From G963691835 sp963691835 (GTDB taxonomy: Bacteria > Pseudomonadota > Alphaproteobacteria > Thalassobaculales > Thalassobaculaceae), in NCBI GenBank assembly GCA_963691835.1, contig OY829383.1:1054001-1118000 (forward strand): a stretch of 64,000 nt of DNA, read 5' to 3'. The notes below the pieces were generated by a model. It was not told the DNA's origin. It saw only the letters and a list, made by a program, of their open reading frames with translations, and made no database searches. How positions within the stretch are numbered: position 1 is the stretch's first letter; each line of letters begins with the position of its first letter. The translations under genes and the position numbers were made by a program. Positions 1-9,009 of this stretch are shown piece by piece.

Positions 1-1563
1 GACATGGAGAAGATGTCGCGGTCGATCGCCGAGTACGTCGAGAGCCTCGACCGTTCCAACAAAGCGAAGACCGACTTTCTCGCCAGTATGAGCCACGAGA
101 TCAGGACCCCTCTCAACGCGGTTATGGGGTATGCCCAGCTCTTGGAGACGGGCGAGTTGGACGAGCAACAGCGCTCCCGTCTCTCCTATCTGACGGTATC
201 GGCCCGGTCACTGCTGTCGTTGTTCGAAGACATTCTCGAGTACGCGAAGATCCAGTCCGAACCGATGTCCGTCAGCGTTGAGACCATGGATGTCCGGACA
301 TTGATTCACGCATCCATCAGCATGGTTCAGCAACAGGCAGACCTCAAAAAACTGCCGATCACATGCGAAATCGACGACTCCGTTCCGGTCCACATCGGGC
401 TTGATCAACCTCGGGTGCGGCAGGTTCTGGTGAACCTTCTGTCAAACGCCGTGAAGTTCACTGAGAAAGGCGGTGTGTTCGTCAAAGCCCGCGTTGAGCC
501 GGGAGACGATGGCACCTCATCCTTGGAGATCGCTGTCATCGACACCGGGGTCGGCATTCCCGAGGACAAAATCTCGGACATCTTCGAGCCCTACAACCGC
601 CTGCGTGAAGTAAAGGCGCTGGGCACCGGGCTCGGCATGACCATCGTTAAATCGATCGTCGAGGCGTTCGGTGGTGGGATCCAGGTGCATTCCCAACCAA
701 GGGTCGGAACCACGGTGACGGTCCGTTTCCCGTTTCAGAGTATCCAGGATGGTGCTGAAGCGGCGACAGAGGACACGAAGGCCGTTTTTGCGGCCGGGAC
801 GAAGGACACTGTGGTGCTGGTGGTTGAGGACAATCCCATCAACGCCGATATCGCAAGCGCGTTCCTGGAACGGGCGGGGTGCAGTGTCGTTCTGGCGGAG
901 AACGGGGCGGAGGGCGTAGAGGCTGTCAAGGAACGGCCTTTTGCCGCAATCCTGATGGACATTCAGATGCCCGTCATGGACGGGCTCGAAGCGACCCGCG
1001 TGATACGGGGCGCAGGCATGCCCGAACATGCCAAAACGATGCCCATCATCGCGTTGACCGCGTTTGCGTCCAGAGCGGACCTGACGGCCTGCCTGGATGC
1101 GGGGATGGATGACTATCTCACCAAGCCTGTCGACATGCATGTCCTCCACAAGGCTCTCGCCAAGTGGAACGTCATCGAGGCGGTCGCGGTAGAGGGGCCG
1201 GTTTCACAACCGGCGGCACCAGCGGTATTCGACAAGCATCGCTTTGACGCATTGGTCCGCACCCTGCCCCAGGACAGGCTGTCTGGCTTGATTGGCGCTT
1301 CTGTCTCACAGATTGAAGGGCACCGGGACGGCCTCTCCAAGCAGAGCACCGATCGTGAGGAGCTCGGCCGGATCTTTCACAAGCTCGTCTCAATCTGCGG
1401 CAATCTCGGTCTAATGGAACTGAGCGATCACGCCCGTCGGCACCAGCAAACCCTTCGGGACGGCGGCGAGGTCTCGAAAGAAGAAATGGATCGGACTTTG
1501 GCATCGCTAGACCGGGGCCTTGAGAGCCTGAAAACCGCCGTTTCAGAAGAGGCACCTGCCTAA
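1..1563 (+). CDS. Hybrid sensor histidine kinase, 5' end missing
   Basis: This is the C-terminal part of a hybrid two-component kinase; the reading frame is open to base 1, so the sensor region lies outside the window. Counting from the Met codon at 4, a HisKA domain carries the phospho-accepting His31 (motif SHEIRTPLNAV). A HATPase follows, with its N box (NLLSNAVKFTEKG) and G boxes (DTGVGIP, GTGLGM). Next is a receiver domain with phospho-acceptor Asp319 (ILMDIQMP) and the Lys of YLTKP. The C-terminus looks like an Hpt domain with candidate His459 (IFHKL). The order HisKA-HATPase-REC-Hpt implies an internal His-Asp-His relay that passes phosphate to a response regulator encoded elsewhere. 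The input signal is unknown. It converges on the dioxygenase gene 46 bp downstream. Confidence 0.93.
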   Translation, partial: DMEKMSRSIAEYVESLDRSNKAKTDFLASMSHEIRTPLNAVMGYAQLLETGELDEQQRSRLSYLTVSARSLLSLFEDILEYAKIQSEPMSVSVETMDVRTLIHASISMVQQQADLKKLPITCEIDDSVPVHIGLDQPRVRQVLVNLLSNAVKFTEKGGVFVKARVEPGDDGTSSLEIAVIDTGVGIPEDKISDIFEPYNRLREVKALGTGLGMTIVKSIVEAFGGGIQVHSQPRVGTTVTVRFPFQSIQDGAEAATEDTKAVFAAGTKDTVVLVVEDNPINADIASAFLERAGCSVVLAENGAEGVEAVKERPFAAILMDIQMPVMDGLEATRVIRGAGMPEHAKTMPIIALTAFASRADLTACLDAGMDDYLTKPVDMHVLHKALAKWNVIEAVAVEGPVSQPAAPAVFDKHRFDALVRTLPQDRLSGLIGASVSQIEGHRDGLSKQSTDREELGRIFHKLVSICGNLGLMELSDHARRHQQTLRDGGEVSKEEMDRTLASLDRGLESLKTAVSEEAPA

Positions 1564-1609
1564 AGGCACGGTGCCATATTCAAGCTTCAAACGCAGGCCC
1601 AAGCGCGGG

Positions 1610-2488
1610 TCATCCAGTGACGCCGGCCTCTTCCAGCGAGTTGCCTGTTCCGGTCACACGGGACTGCCGCATTCTCCGCCTGTACTTGTCCGCGTCATAG
1701 CCGGCCCCCCGGTGCAGTAGGCACCGATTGTCCCAGATCACGAAATCGCCTGCCTGCCACCGGTGCCGCATGACCGAGTCCGGCCGGGTCGCCTGGGCGA
1801 GCAAATCATCGATCAACTCCCGCGCTTCATCGTAATCCCACCCCTCGATTGTCTTCGCATGGGATCCAACGAAATAGTTCCTAGCACCATTGCCCGGGTT
1901 GACCCGGACCATACGTTGGCGCACCGGCGGAAGGGAAGCGGCATGGGAGTCCGTCACCTTTGCCACCTTCGATCTGGAGAAGACATAGTCGTGGATCACA
2001 ACACCAGGATCGATGCGGTTACGAACCGCGTCGGGCAGCCGGCCATAAGCCGACCGGCAACTGACGAACTCTGTCTCCCCGCCCTCATCCGGCACTTCGT
2101 GCGCCGACATCAAAGACACATACGTCGGCACCTCGCGGAACGATGAATCCGAATGCCACATATTGTTGCCGGTCTGGTAGATCGTCCGCTCATGGCTTTG
2201 GCCATGTACGGTTCCGTCGTCCTGCACGTTGCCAATGGTCCCAAAGTACTCAACCCGGCCGGTCTGGCCGAGAATCACATGGTTGGGTTCGGGCTCGCCG
2301 AGCGCCCTCGTCACCGCAAGCTGGTGCTCATCCTGGAGGAACTGTTCGGGAAAATGCAGGAAGGAATAGGTATCAATGGCATCCCGGAGGGTTTCAACGG
2401 TCTCCGGCGTCAACTCCGACTTAAGATCGACACCGGTAACCAGGCCGCCAAACTCCGAATGAATCGGCGCGATCGTCACGGACGCCAT
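1610..2488 (-). CDS. TauD/TfdA-family alpha-ketoglutarate dioxygenase
   Basis: This 292-residue protein has the size and motifs of Fe(II)/2-oxoglutarate dioxygenases of the TauD/TfdA family. The iron triad is visible as His112-x-Asp114 (WHSDSSFRE) and the distal His259 (DNRCLLHRG). Arginines in the RRRMRQSR stretch near the C-terminus are placed to bind the 2-oxoglutarate carboxylate. The family oxidises taurine, alkylsulfates, phenoxyacetates and similar small acids. The sequence resembles the TfdA-like branch more than TauD itself, but the substrate cannot be read from it. No sulfonate or aromatic transporter is adjacent. It appears to be a single-gene unit. Confidence 0.9.
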   Translation of the reverse strand: MASVTIAPIHSEFGGLVTGVDLKSELTPETVETLRDAIDTYSFLHFPEQFLQDEHQLAVTRALGEPEPNHVILGQTGRVEYFGTIGNVQDDGTVHGQSHERTIYQTGNNMWHSDSSFREVPTYVSLMSAHEVPDEGGETEFVSCRSAYGRLPDAVRNRIDPGVVIHDYVFSRSKVAKVTDSHAASLPPVRQRMVRVNPGNGARNYFVGSHAKTIEGWDYDEARELIDDLLAQATRPDSVMRHRWQAGDFVIWDNRCLLHRGAGYDADKYRRRMRQSRVTGTGNSLEEAGVTG

Positions 2489-2633
2489 GGCGCATACTCC
2501 CCTTATCGATACACTTTCTCCGCCAGTTTGCGGATCGGCTCATCATAGGCGCGAACCCCTTACCGGCAAGCGATTCACGTTTCAAAGGGTATGTTGAGAG
2601 TGCGCGGTCAGCCTTTGGATCACACCAGCCGGC

Positions 2634-3455
2634 CTAGGCTGGTGTCAGCGGCCCTATGCCGAGAACGTCAGTCTCTTCGAACGCGGTGACAAGTTCCCGC
2701 GCAATACGCTGGGCCCTGGCGCGGCCGGCCTCCATCTGGATTGGACCGTACACGCTTATTCGATGTCTCTGACCATCCGCGTTTGCGACGCAGAGGAAAA
2801 GTGCAGGGACTTTCTTATCATCGACTCCAGACAACGTTCGAAAGAGAATGCAATCACCGTCTTCTCTCGCCACTGAGTAGACATAGATCAACATAGCAAA
2901 GAAAGTATTACTATGAATCCTATCCTCTGTTTCAGCATCACGCGATTCTTTATACTGTCTACTTTTTTCAATCAGTATTGTTAAATTACGATTATCGAAA
3001 TCATACTCAAAAAACGGTGATTTAGATACAGTGCTCGGGAGAAGAATAGATTCCTCAAGCACGATATTCGTAGAATTTACACTACATCTCTTTCTTTCTA
3101 GTCCCATCTGATAGAATGGATGGACAGTTTGATAATCAGCTTCAAAGTCTCTAATCCAATCTATTGGCATTGATCGTATAATCTTCAAAAGTGTCTTACG
3201 TGATGGTGCCCATTTATCATTCATCATATTGTGTGTTATGCTTGTTGATATACCCGACATTAAAGAAATCTTGTAAGGATTTACCCCATTTTCTTCAATC
3301 CATATCCGCGGAATCGCTCGTATCTTCAGATAGTTTAGAATATCATCAAAAAACACTCCAGTGATATCAAAATTCTTTTCGACCTTAACCCCATAACTTT
3401 CAGATAATCTTTGTTGATACGCATTAAATTTTTCAAACATCCGAGTTTTACCCAT
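2634..3455 (-). CDS. Unrecognised AT-rich protein with possible helix-turn-helix
   Basis: I do not recognise this 273-residue protein. Residues about 55-90 (NPYKISLMSGISTSITHNMM, then KWAPSRKTLLKIIRSMP) have the spacing of a helix-turn-helix of the lambda-repressor kind, so a DNA-binding role is possible. The middle (about 120-240) looks like a mixed alpha/beta domain. The gene is strikingly AT-rich with many AAA, AAT and ATA codons, unlike its neighbours. Its last ~40 codons (AGRARAQRIARELV onward) return to the GC-rich style of the chromosome. This suggests acquired DNA joined to, or ameliorated against, host sequence. It is transcribed away from the RTX locus and could be a local regulator, but nothing proves this. 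Confidence 0.6.
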   Translation of the reverse strand: MGKTRMFEKFNAYQQRLSESYGVKVEKNFDITGVFFDDILNYLKIRAIPRIWIEENGVNPYKISLMSGISTSITHNMMNDKWAPSRKTLLKIIRSMPIDWIRDFEADYQTVHPFYQMGLERKRCSVNSTNIVLEESILLPSTVSKSPFFEYDFDNRNLTILIEKSRQYKESRDAETEDRIHSNTFFAMLIYVYSVAREDGDCILFRTLSGVDDKKVPALFLCVANADGQRHRISVYGPIQMEAGRARAQRIARELVTAFEETDVLGIGPLTPA

Positions 3456-3941
3456 ATATATAAAGAATTTTAGAATATTTTAGCAATGACCGTCACAACA
3501 CTACCCTCTCAGATTACAAGATTGAATCTATGCACCTCATCTCTATATAATCTATAAATAATCAAGAAACATGAATATTTGTATTTTTCCGTTACGCCAT
3601 CAAGATATATCTTCACTAACCATTTTTATAATTAAATTTGGTAGACAAATTGAAGCATAAAAATAAACATTCGGCATGACATAATAAAGTAATCGAGTAT
3701 CAATTTACACAGCACCTTCTTTAGTTCTGGGTCGGAACCGACTTACTTATCAGTTTACAGAAAATTCAATCGTTGACGCCGCGACTCCAGAGGTGCCCTA
3801 TACAATCATAGATACATTCCTTGAGCGCCAAGATCAAATGCTCAACCGCAGAGTAGAATCTTGATCTGATGGCAAAACAAATCTCGGGAAATAGACGTTC
3901 TGGGCTGGAAATTCGATTCTGCTCCTTAAGGATACTGAAAA
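3456..3941. other. 486-bp AT-rich intergenic region upstream of the RTX gene
   Basis: This is the longest stretch without a convincing gene. It is very AT-rich (runs such as ATATATAAAG and AATAATCAAG) against a GC-rich background. It separates two divergently transcribed genes, so it must hold the promoters of the AT-rich gene and of the RTX gene. An open frame of 73 codons on the minus strand (3766-3987) overlaps the RTX start, has no clear ribosome binding site and resembles nothing known. I see no tRNA, repeat array or insertion sequence here. AT-rich spacers of this type are common targets of H-NS/MucR/Ros-like silencers, which is inference only. Confidence 0.5.
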
Positions 3942-4901
3942 ATGGCGACGATACCTGGTGGCATTTTCGACTCATCAACAAATACAAGCATTACAGAGTC
4001 TGAGGCGGATAGTGTTTCAAAGTTTCTGGACGATCTCGGAATCTCTGAGACGAGTTTCGAAACCGTGACCGTAACGACCGAGGCGGTGGATCTCAGCACT
4101 GTGTCGTCAGACTCCGTGTCGATTGATCTGTCGGGCTTGGGAGATGGCGAGGTCGGCACCATCGGTATTTCCGGATCCACCGGCAAAACCGTGATCCTGA
4201 CCGGAAGCGGGTCCGCATCCGTCTCCGGTGGTGACGGGGGCGACAGCGTGCTTGCGGGCAGCGGCGCCGACAGCGTCACCGGCGGCGGCGGCGATGACGA
4301 GGTTCGCGGCGGCGACGGGGATGACGTGCTGTTCGGGGGTGACGGCGAGGATCTCTTGTACGGCAACCAAGGGGCTGACTCGATTGGGTCAGACGCCGGA
4401 AGCGACACATTCTACGGCGGTATGGGGGATGACACCATTTCCGGCGGTGCCGCGACCGACATCCTTGTTGGCAACAGGGACTCAGACCTCGCCTATGGAA
4501 ACCAAGGCGACGACATTCTTTACGGAAACCAGCAGGACGATACGCTGTACGGCGGCCAGGGCGACGACACGATCTTCGGCGGTCAGAACGAAGACACGAT
4601 CTTCGGCAATCTCGGCGACGACGTCATGTATGGCAATAACGGCAACGACGTCTTTGTCATTCAGTCCTCGGGCGGCTCAGATATGATCATGGACTTCAGC
4701 GGCGGCTCGGACCTGATTCAAATTGAGAGCGGAATCAACGGGTTGTCCGTCACGGAGCCGGGTGATCTCCTCACCCGGATATCGTCCGACTCCAGCGGCA
4801 ACGCGGTCATCGACCTGGGTGACGGCAATCAGGTCACCATCGTTGGATTGACCGCCGATACCCTTGAGAGCGACATTGGCCTCTACGTGGAGATCATCTA
4901 A
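3942..4901 (+). CDS. RTX-type calcium-binding repeat protein, predicted type I secretion substrate
   Basis: This 319-residue acidic protein has an Asp/Ser-rich N-terminus (about 1-100) with no recognisable catalytic domain. About 14 nonapeptide repeats of the GGxGxDxUx type follow (for example GGDGDDVLFGGDGEDLLYG, then YGNQGDDILYGNQQDDTLYG). The repeats bind Ca2+ and fold as a beta-roll outside the cell. A final ~80-residue segment (from about 238) ends in hydrophobic residues (LYVEII), as expected of an uncleaved C-terminal type I secretion signal. There is no N-terminal signal peptide. Several repeats use the YGNQ variant. The transporter and fusion protein lie 2.4 kb downstream in the same direction, so this is the likely cargo. 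Its biochemical role, for example as an adhesin or surface layer, is inferred. Confidence 0.88.
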   Translation: MATIPGGIFDSSTNTSITESEADSVSKFLDDLGISETSFETVTVTTEAVDLSTVSSDSVSIDLSGLGDGEVGTIGISGSTGKTVILTGSGSASVSGGDGGDSVLAGSGADSVTGGGGDDEVRGGDGDDVLFGGDGEDLLYGNQGADSIGSDAGSDTFYGGMGDDTISGGAATDILVGNRDSDLAYGNQGDDILYGNQQDDTLYGGQGDDTIFGGQNEDTIFGNLGDDVMYGNNGNDVFVIQSSGGSDMIMDFSGGSDLIQIESGINGLSVTEPGDLLTRISSDSSGNAVIDLGDGNQVTIVGLTADTLESDIGLYVEII

Positions 4902-4906
4902 GCACC

Positions 4907-7255
4907 GTGCGCACGACGGCGACGACGGCGCGCGGGCATTTCTCCACCCTGCACGGCCAATCAGGGCGTCAATTGGGGAACGGTAGCCAGACAGTCGGGC
5001 GTTGGCCGATTGTCTTGCGCCTCTCGGCGGGGTCGTTCCTGTTTGCCGGTCCGGTGCCAGGATCGCTCAATCTACCGAACACGCGTGTCATGGTGGATGA
5101 GCGGCCACCAGATCGTTGCGCATTGATCCCGGCCTCCCCGTCATCGGGGAGCGCCTCCGTCATCATTGGGGTTGTCGAAGCGTCGTTGAACGACGACGCC
5201 ACCGTAAGCTGGATGATGCCCGCCACTGGCCCCGAGAGCCGCCAAGGGTTGCAGCCGGACAAAACGGTCCCGGACCAGCATATTCTGCCAACGGTTCCTG
5301 TAGACGTTCAGTCGTCACAAACGGTCGACCCATTTCTGGAGAGATTGGCGGGTCTTGTTTCCAACACCGCTTTCGTGCCCCCACTCTTTGAAACGTTGGT
5401 CTCTACATGGATGCGTCACCCGTCGCAGGAGACCCTCCGTTTCATGGCAAAGACGCTGTCGAAGTTCGCCACCGCGACGGCACTGACAGACACCTGGATC
5501 CTTTCGGTCGATGACACGTCATCGTTACTCGTCATCAATCGGACCACCGGTCTCAGACAGGACACACCCGTTCATATCCTGACCAGTAGCGGTCTTCGGC
5601 GGCCGACCGGCAAACCGGTGATCCTGGAGGGCAGCGCCCGGGCCGTATGGCTGGTGGACATCGGCGCCGTGGACCTCCGGCAGGCTCTGGCCGTGGCATG
5701 GTCACCAAACGGGGGGCATCGTATCCGCGTCGACAAGGCGCTCCACGGGTCGGAGAAAAAGCTATCGGACGTCATCCTGGCGACCGATGGGACGGAACGG
5801 AACAAGGCGTCCCGCTGGCTGAAGGAGAAGTTGTCGGCCGCCGCAAAACAATCCCGGAGACTTCAAAGAGCGCTGCGCCGGATCGATTCGGACCAGATCG
5901 GCGACAGCACCCCAACTGTGGCGTTTGGCGAATCATGCCAGACCGGAATCGCCGCGGCCCTTCGGGCAACGAACGGTCAAATGGCCGTCTTTGGCTGGAC
6001 CAACGATCCGCATCAGCTCATCGACAAGATCGCCTGGATTGGCACCGGCGAACGGCGTGTTCCTCTCGCCAATCACCTGTTTTCCAGCCCGCACCGGGGC
6101 ATTCCAAAACCAGCGGAAACCGGAGGTCGAAGCAAGGATCATCGTGGTTTCATTGCTTTCCTGAAGACACCGTCAACGGCCGTACCGTTGGGAACGGAGA
6201 GTTTCGAGATCACCCTCCATAACGGTGAGAGTTCGGTCCTGACGGTCAAACCCGCCGCGCACCGAGTCGGAGCGGCACGTGACTTGGCCCTTACCTTGCC
6301 CAACGACCCATCTGCGATGCTGGATCTGCTGGATGGAGGACTTGGGTCCGTCGTCGGCGCTCTTCACGCGGATGCTCTCGCAGGTACGCGGCTCGACCAC
6401 GAGACAGTGCTGGGAACGCCAAACACCTCGCCGAGGGCAAGCGTCGTCATTCCGCTCTACGGCACCACCGCCTTCCTGCGCGCTCAGTACACAGCATTCG
6501 CCCTAGGCGCCGACGCATCTCTGGACGAGTTCATCTTCGTGGTGGACGACCCAGCACTCTCCGATATCGTCGTCTCGCACCTCCGTGCTCTCCACGCGCT
6601 CTACGGGTTGCCATGCCGCGTCCTTCATCACGGACGGAACCTGGGCTACGCGCCCGCCGTGAACACGGGCGTCGCTACTGGCTCGGCGCCATGGGCGGTC
6701 CTGCTCAACTCAGACGTCGTTCCGATCACGCCAACCCCGGTCACGGCACTGATCCGGGCGGCAAAGCGCCGGAAAGCCGCAGCGGTCGGACCGAAGCTGC
6801 TGTTTGCCAACGGAACCATCCAGCATGCGGGGCTGACGTTCAGCCGGCACTTGGATGGGATGCCGTTTAACCGGTCCCTTTCAAAAGGATACCCATCCGA
6901 CGATCCACGGGCCAACCGCCCCAGCGAGCCAGAAGCGCTCACCGGTGCCTGTCTCCTGGTCGACCGGCAGGCCTGGGACGATGTCGGCGGCTTGTCTGAG
7001 GACTATGTGATCGGAGATTTCGAAGACACCGATCTATGCCTGTCGCTGCGGAGGGCCGGGTACAGGCTCCACTACGAACCGAGCGTTTCGCTCCATCACT
7101 ATGAACGCCAGTCGATCGACCTTCACACGATGCACCGGGTCTCGATGGCGGAACGCTACAATCAGTGGCTTCACGCACGCCGCTGGTTTCCGGATGTGGA
7201 TCACCTGCCGGCTGGGCGCTCAGCGTCCCGCGGGTCGAAGAGGCGGGAACGGTGA
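4907..7255 (+). CDS. GT2-family glycosyltransferase with large unknown N-terminal region
   Basis: The protein is 782 residues long if it starts at the GTG at 4907, five bases after the RTX stop; an ATG at 5090 is an alternative, and neither has a good ribosome binding site. Residues about 505-750 form a GT-A fold family 2 glycosyltransferase: SVVIPLYG at the strand start, LLNSDVVP as the metal/nucleotide-sugar site, and LTGACLLVDRQAW followed by GDFEDTDLCLSLRRAGY, typical of WbbL/rhamnosyltransferase-like enzymes. The first ~500 residues match nothing I know. No membrane segment is obvious, so the enzyme is probably cytoplasmic. It lies between a secreted RTX protein and its transporter, which suggests it glycosylates that protein or an associated surface glycan. 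The stop overlaps the next start. Confidence 0.85.
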   Translation: MRTTATTARGHFSTLHGQSGRQLGNGSQTVGRWPIVLRLSAGSFLFAGPVPGSLNLPNTRVMVDERPPDRCALIPASPSSGSASVIIGVVEASLNDDATVSWMMPATGPESRQGLQPDKTVPDQHILPTVPVDVQSSQTVDPFLERLAGLVSNTAFVPPLFETLVSTWMRHPSQETLRFMAKTLSKFATATALTDTWILSVDDTSSLLVINRTTGLRQDTPVHILTSSGLRRPTGKPVILEGSARAVWLVDIGAVDLRQALAVAWSPNGGHRIRVDKALHGSEKKLSDVILATDGTERNKASRWLKEKLSAAAKQSRRLQRALRRIDSDQIGDSTPTVAFGESCQTGIAAALRATNGQMAVFGWTNDPHQLIDKIAWIGTGERRVPLANHLFSSPHRGIPKPAETGGRSKDHRGFIAFLKTPSTAVPLGTESFEITLHNGESSVLTVKPAAHRVGAARDLALTLPNDPSAMLDLLDGGLGSVVGALHADALAGTRLDHETVLGTPNTSPRASVVIPLYGTTAFLRAQYTAFALGADASLDEFIFVVDDPALSDIVVSHLRALHALYGLPCRVLHHGRNLGYAPAVNTGVATGSAPWAVLLNSDVVPITPTPVTALIRAAKRRKAAAVGPKLLFANGTIQHAGLTFSRHLDGMPFNRSLSKGYPSDDPRANRPSEPEALTGACLLVDRQAWDDVGGLSEDYVIGDFEDTDLCLSLRRAGYRLHYEPSVSLHHYERQSIDLHTMHRVSMAERYNQWLHARRWFPDVDHLPAGRSASRGSKRRER

Positions 7256-9009
7256 CCAAGACCGTCGAAAGCGGCAGCGTCCAGCAGCATCCGGTCCGCC
7301 GGATCTTCCGCCGGGCGTCGGGAACCCTGTCGCTCGCATTCGTCATGAGCCTGTGCATCGTTCTGCTGATGCTGGTTCCGCCGATCTACATGATCAATGT
7401 GTTCCAGAAGGTCCTCAGCAGCCACAGCATGTCGACGCTCGCCGGGCTAACCTTCGCGGCCTTGGTCGGGGTCGGCATGTATGTCGGCCTCGACTACTTG
7501 CGCGCCAAGCTGTTCCTTCTCTTGGGCGGATGGGCCGGTCAGAGCCTGAATGACGGATTGCTTGAGGCCGGTCTCGACCAGTCCCTTCGCGGTCAGGGCA
7601 ACATCAGCGAGACATTGCGGGACATCGGCGACATCCGGAGGTTCGTCAGCGGATCCTACATCGCCTCCGCCATGGAGTTCCTGTGGTCCCCGATTTTCTT
7701 TCTCGCGCTCTTCCTGATGCACCCGGTCTACCTGGTGGTGACCTTGGCGGGCGCGTCACTTTTGTTTCTTCTGGCCATCGTGAACGAGCTGTGGGTGCGG
7801 AAGCCAACTGCGGCTGCAAAGACCGCCGGCGTCCGGGCCTACTCGGATCTTGGAGACGCGCTGCGGAATGCCGAGGTTGTCGCCGGCATGGGCCTGATGC
7901 CCAAGATCCTGGACCGGTGGCGGAACCGAAACGGGGACATACTTGAGACGAGCACGGTTGCCGAGGGCCGTTCGGCGCTGATCAGGACTTTGGGCCAAGG
8001 CATCCAAATGATCATGCGTGTCTCGATCATCGCCACCGGCGCGATCCTGGTGATTCAGGGCCAGGTTTCGCCGGGAACGCTGATCGGCGCCATGATGGTC
8101 TCGTCCCGGGCCTTGGCTCCTTTCGGTGCCATCATCGCAGGGTGGCGGGAATGGGTGAACGCTTATGCGATCGTGACCCGGCTCGACCGGATCATCTCGG
8201 ATGAGGCGCAAGCCCGCCCACGATCGACGATGGCGCTGCCCAAACCGGCCGGGCATTTGGAGGTGGACCGGCTTGTGTTCGCACCCAGCGGGTCCGCGAT
8301 GCCGATCATCCGAAATGTCAGCTTCACCGTCGCCCCCGGAGAACTGGTGGCCATCATCGGCCCCAGTGCGGCGGGAAAATCCACACTGGCCAAGCTTCTG
8401 GTGGGCATATGGGCGCCCACCGCCGGTGCCGTGCGATTGGACCAGCACGACGTTTATACCTGGGACCGGACGGATTTCGGTCAGTATGTCGGCTTCCTTC
8501 CCCAGCACGTGGAACTGTTCTCCGGGACGGTGGCGGAGAACATTGGCCGGTTGGCCGACGCAGCCCCGAGCAAGGTGATCGAGGCGGCGAAGCGGGCGGA
8601 CGTCCACGCGATGATCGGCCGCTTTCCCCATGGCTACGACACGGACATCGGCGCGTTCGGCCGCAAGTTGACGGGCGGGCAAGCCCAACGGGTGGGACTG
8701 GCGCGGGCGCTGTTCGGCAACCCCTCCCTCCTGGTGCTTGATGAGCCGGATGCCAGCCTCGACAGCGAGGGACAGCGCGCCCTGACGTCAGCGCTGCAGG
8801 ATGCAAAGGCGCGCGGATCGACAACCATCGTTGTCAGCCACAGACCGGCATTGATCCAACTTGCAGACCGGGTGATCGTCATGCGGGAGGGTGCGGTCGA
8901 GCGGATCGTCCGCCCCGCCGATTTGAACCTCGATGATCGTGGCGTATCCGGTGTCCGACGGGCACCAGGGACTGCTCTCCCGTCAGGCTCCGCTCCGGTG
9001 TCCGCATGA
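7252..9009 (+). CDS. Type I secretion system permease/ATPase (PrtD-like)
   Basis: The protein has 585 residues from the GTG at 7252, which overlaps the upstream stop in a GTGA arrangement; in-frame codons upstream of 7252 lie inside the glycosyltransferase gene and are rejected. An N-terminal membrane domain (about 30-310, beginning LAFVMSLCIVLLMLVPPIYM) is followed by a nucleotide-binding domain. That domain has Walker A (GPSAAGKST, about 370), signature LTGGQAQRVGLARAL and Walker B (LLVLDEPDASLD). There is no C39 peptidase or peptidase-like N-terminal domain, which matches the PrtD/LapB-independent group that exports RTX proteins with C-terminal signals. It should work with the adjacent fusion protein and a TolC-like outer membrane channel, which is not encoded here. 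Confidence 0.94.
   Translation: MTKTVESGSVQQHPVRRIFRRASGTLSLAFVMSLCIVLLMLVPPIYMINVFQKVLSSHSMSTLAGLTFAALVGVGMYVGLDYLRAKLFLLLGGWAGQSLNDGLLEAGLDQSLRGQGNISETLRDIGDIRRFVSGSYIASAMEFLWSPIFFLALFLMHPVYLVVTLAGASLLFLLAIVNELWVRKPTAAAKTAGVRAYSDLGDALRNAEVVAGMGLMPKILDRWRNRNGDILETSTVAEGRSALIRTLGQGIQMIMRVSIIATGAILVIQGQVSPGTLIGAMMVSSRALAPFGAIIAGWREWVNAYAIVTRLDRIISDEAQARPRSTMALPKPAGHLEVDRLVFAPSGSAMPIIRNVSFTVAPGELVAIIGPSAAGKSTLAKLLVGIWAPTAGAVRLDQHDVYTWDRTDFGQYVGFLPQHVELFSGTVAENIGRLADAAPSKVIEAAKRADVHAMIGRFPHGYDTDIGAFGRKLTGGQAQRVGLARALFGNPSLLVLDEPDASLDSEGQRALTSALQDAKARGSTTIVVSHRPALIQLADRVIVMREGAVERIVRPADLNLDDRGVSGVRRAPGTALPSGSAPVSA

Noticed and set aside
1565..1575. GGCACGGTGCC between the kinase and dioxygenase genes as a terminator
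   Set aside because: The palindrome leaves no usable loop with a stem longer than three pairs, and no T run follows.
3766..3987. 73-codon minus-strand frame before the RTX gene
   Set aside because: Overlaps the RTX start, lacks a ribosome binding site and looks like chance in AT-rich spacer DNA.
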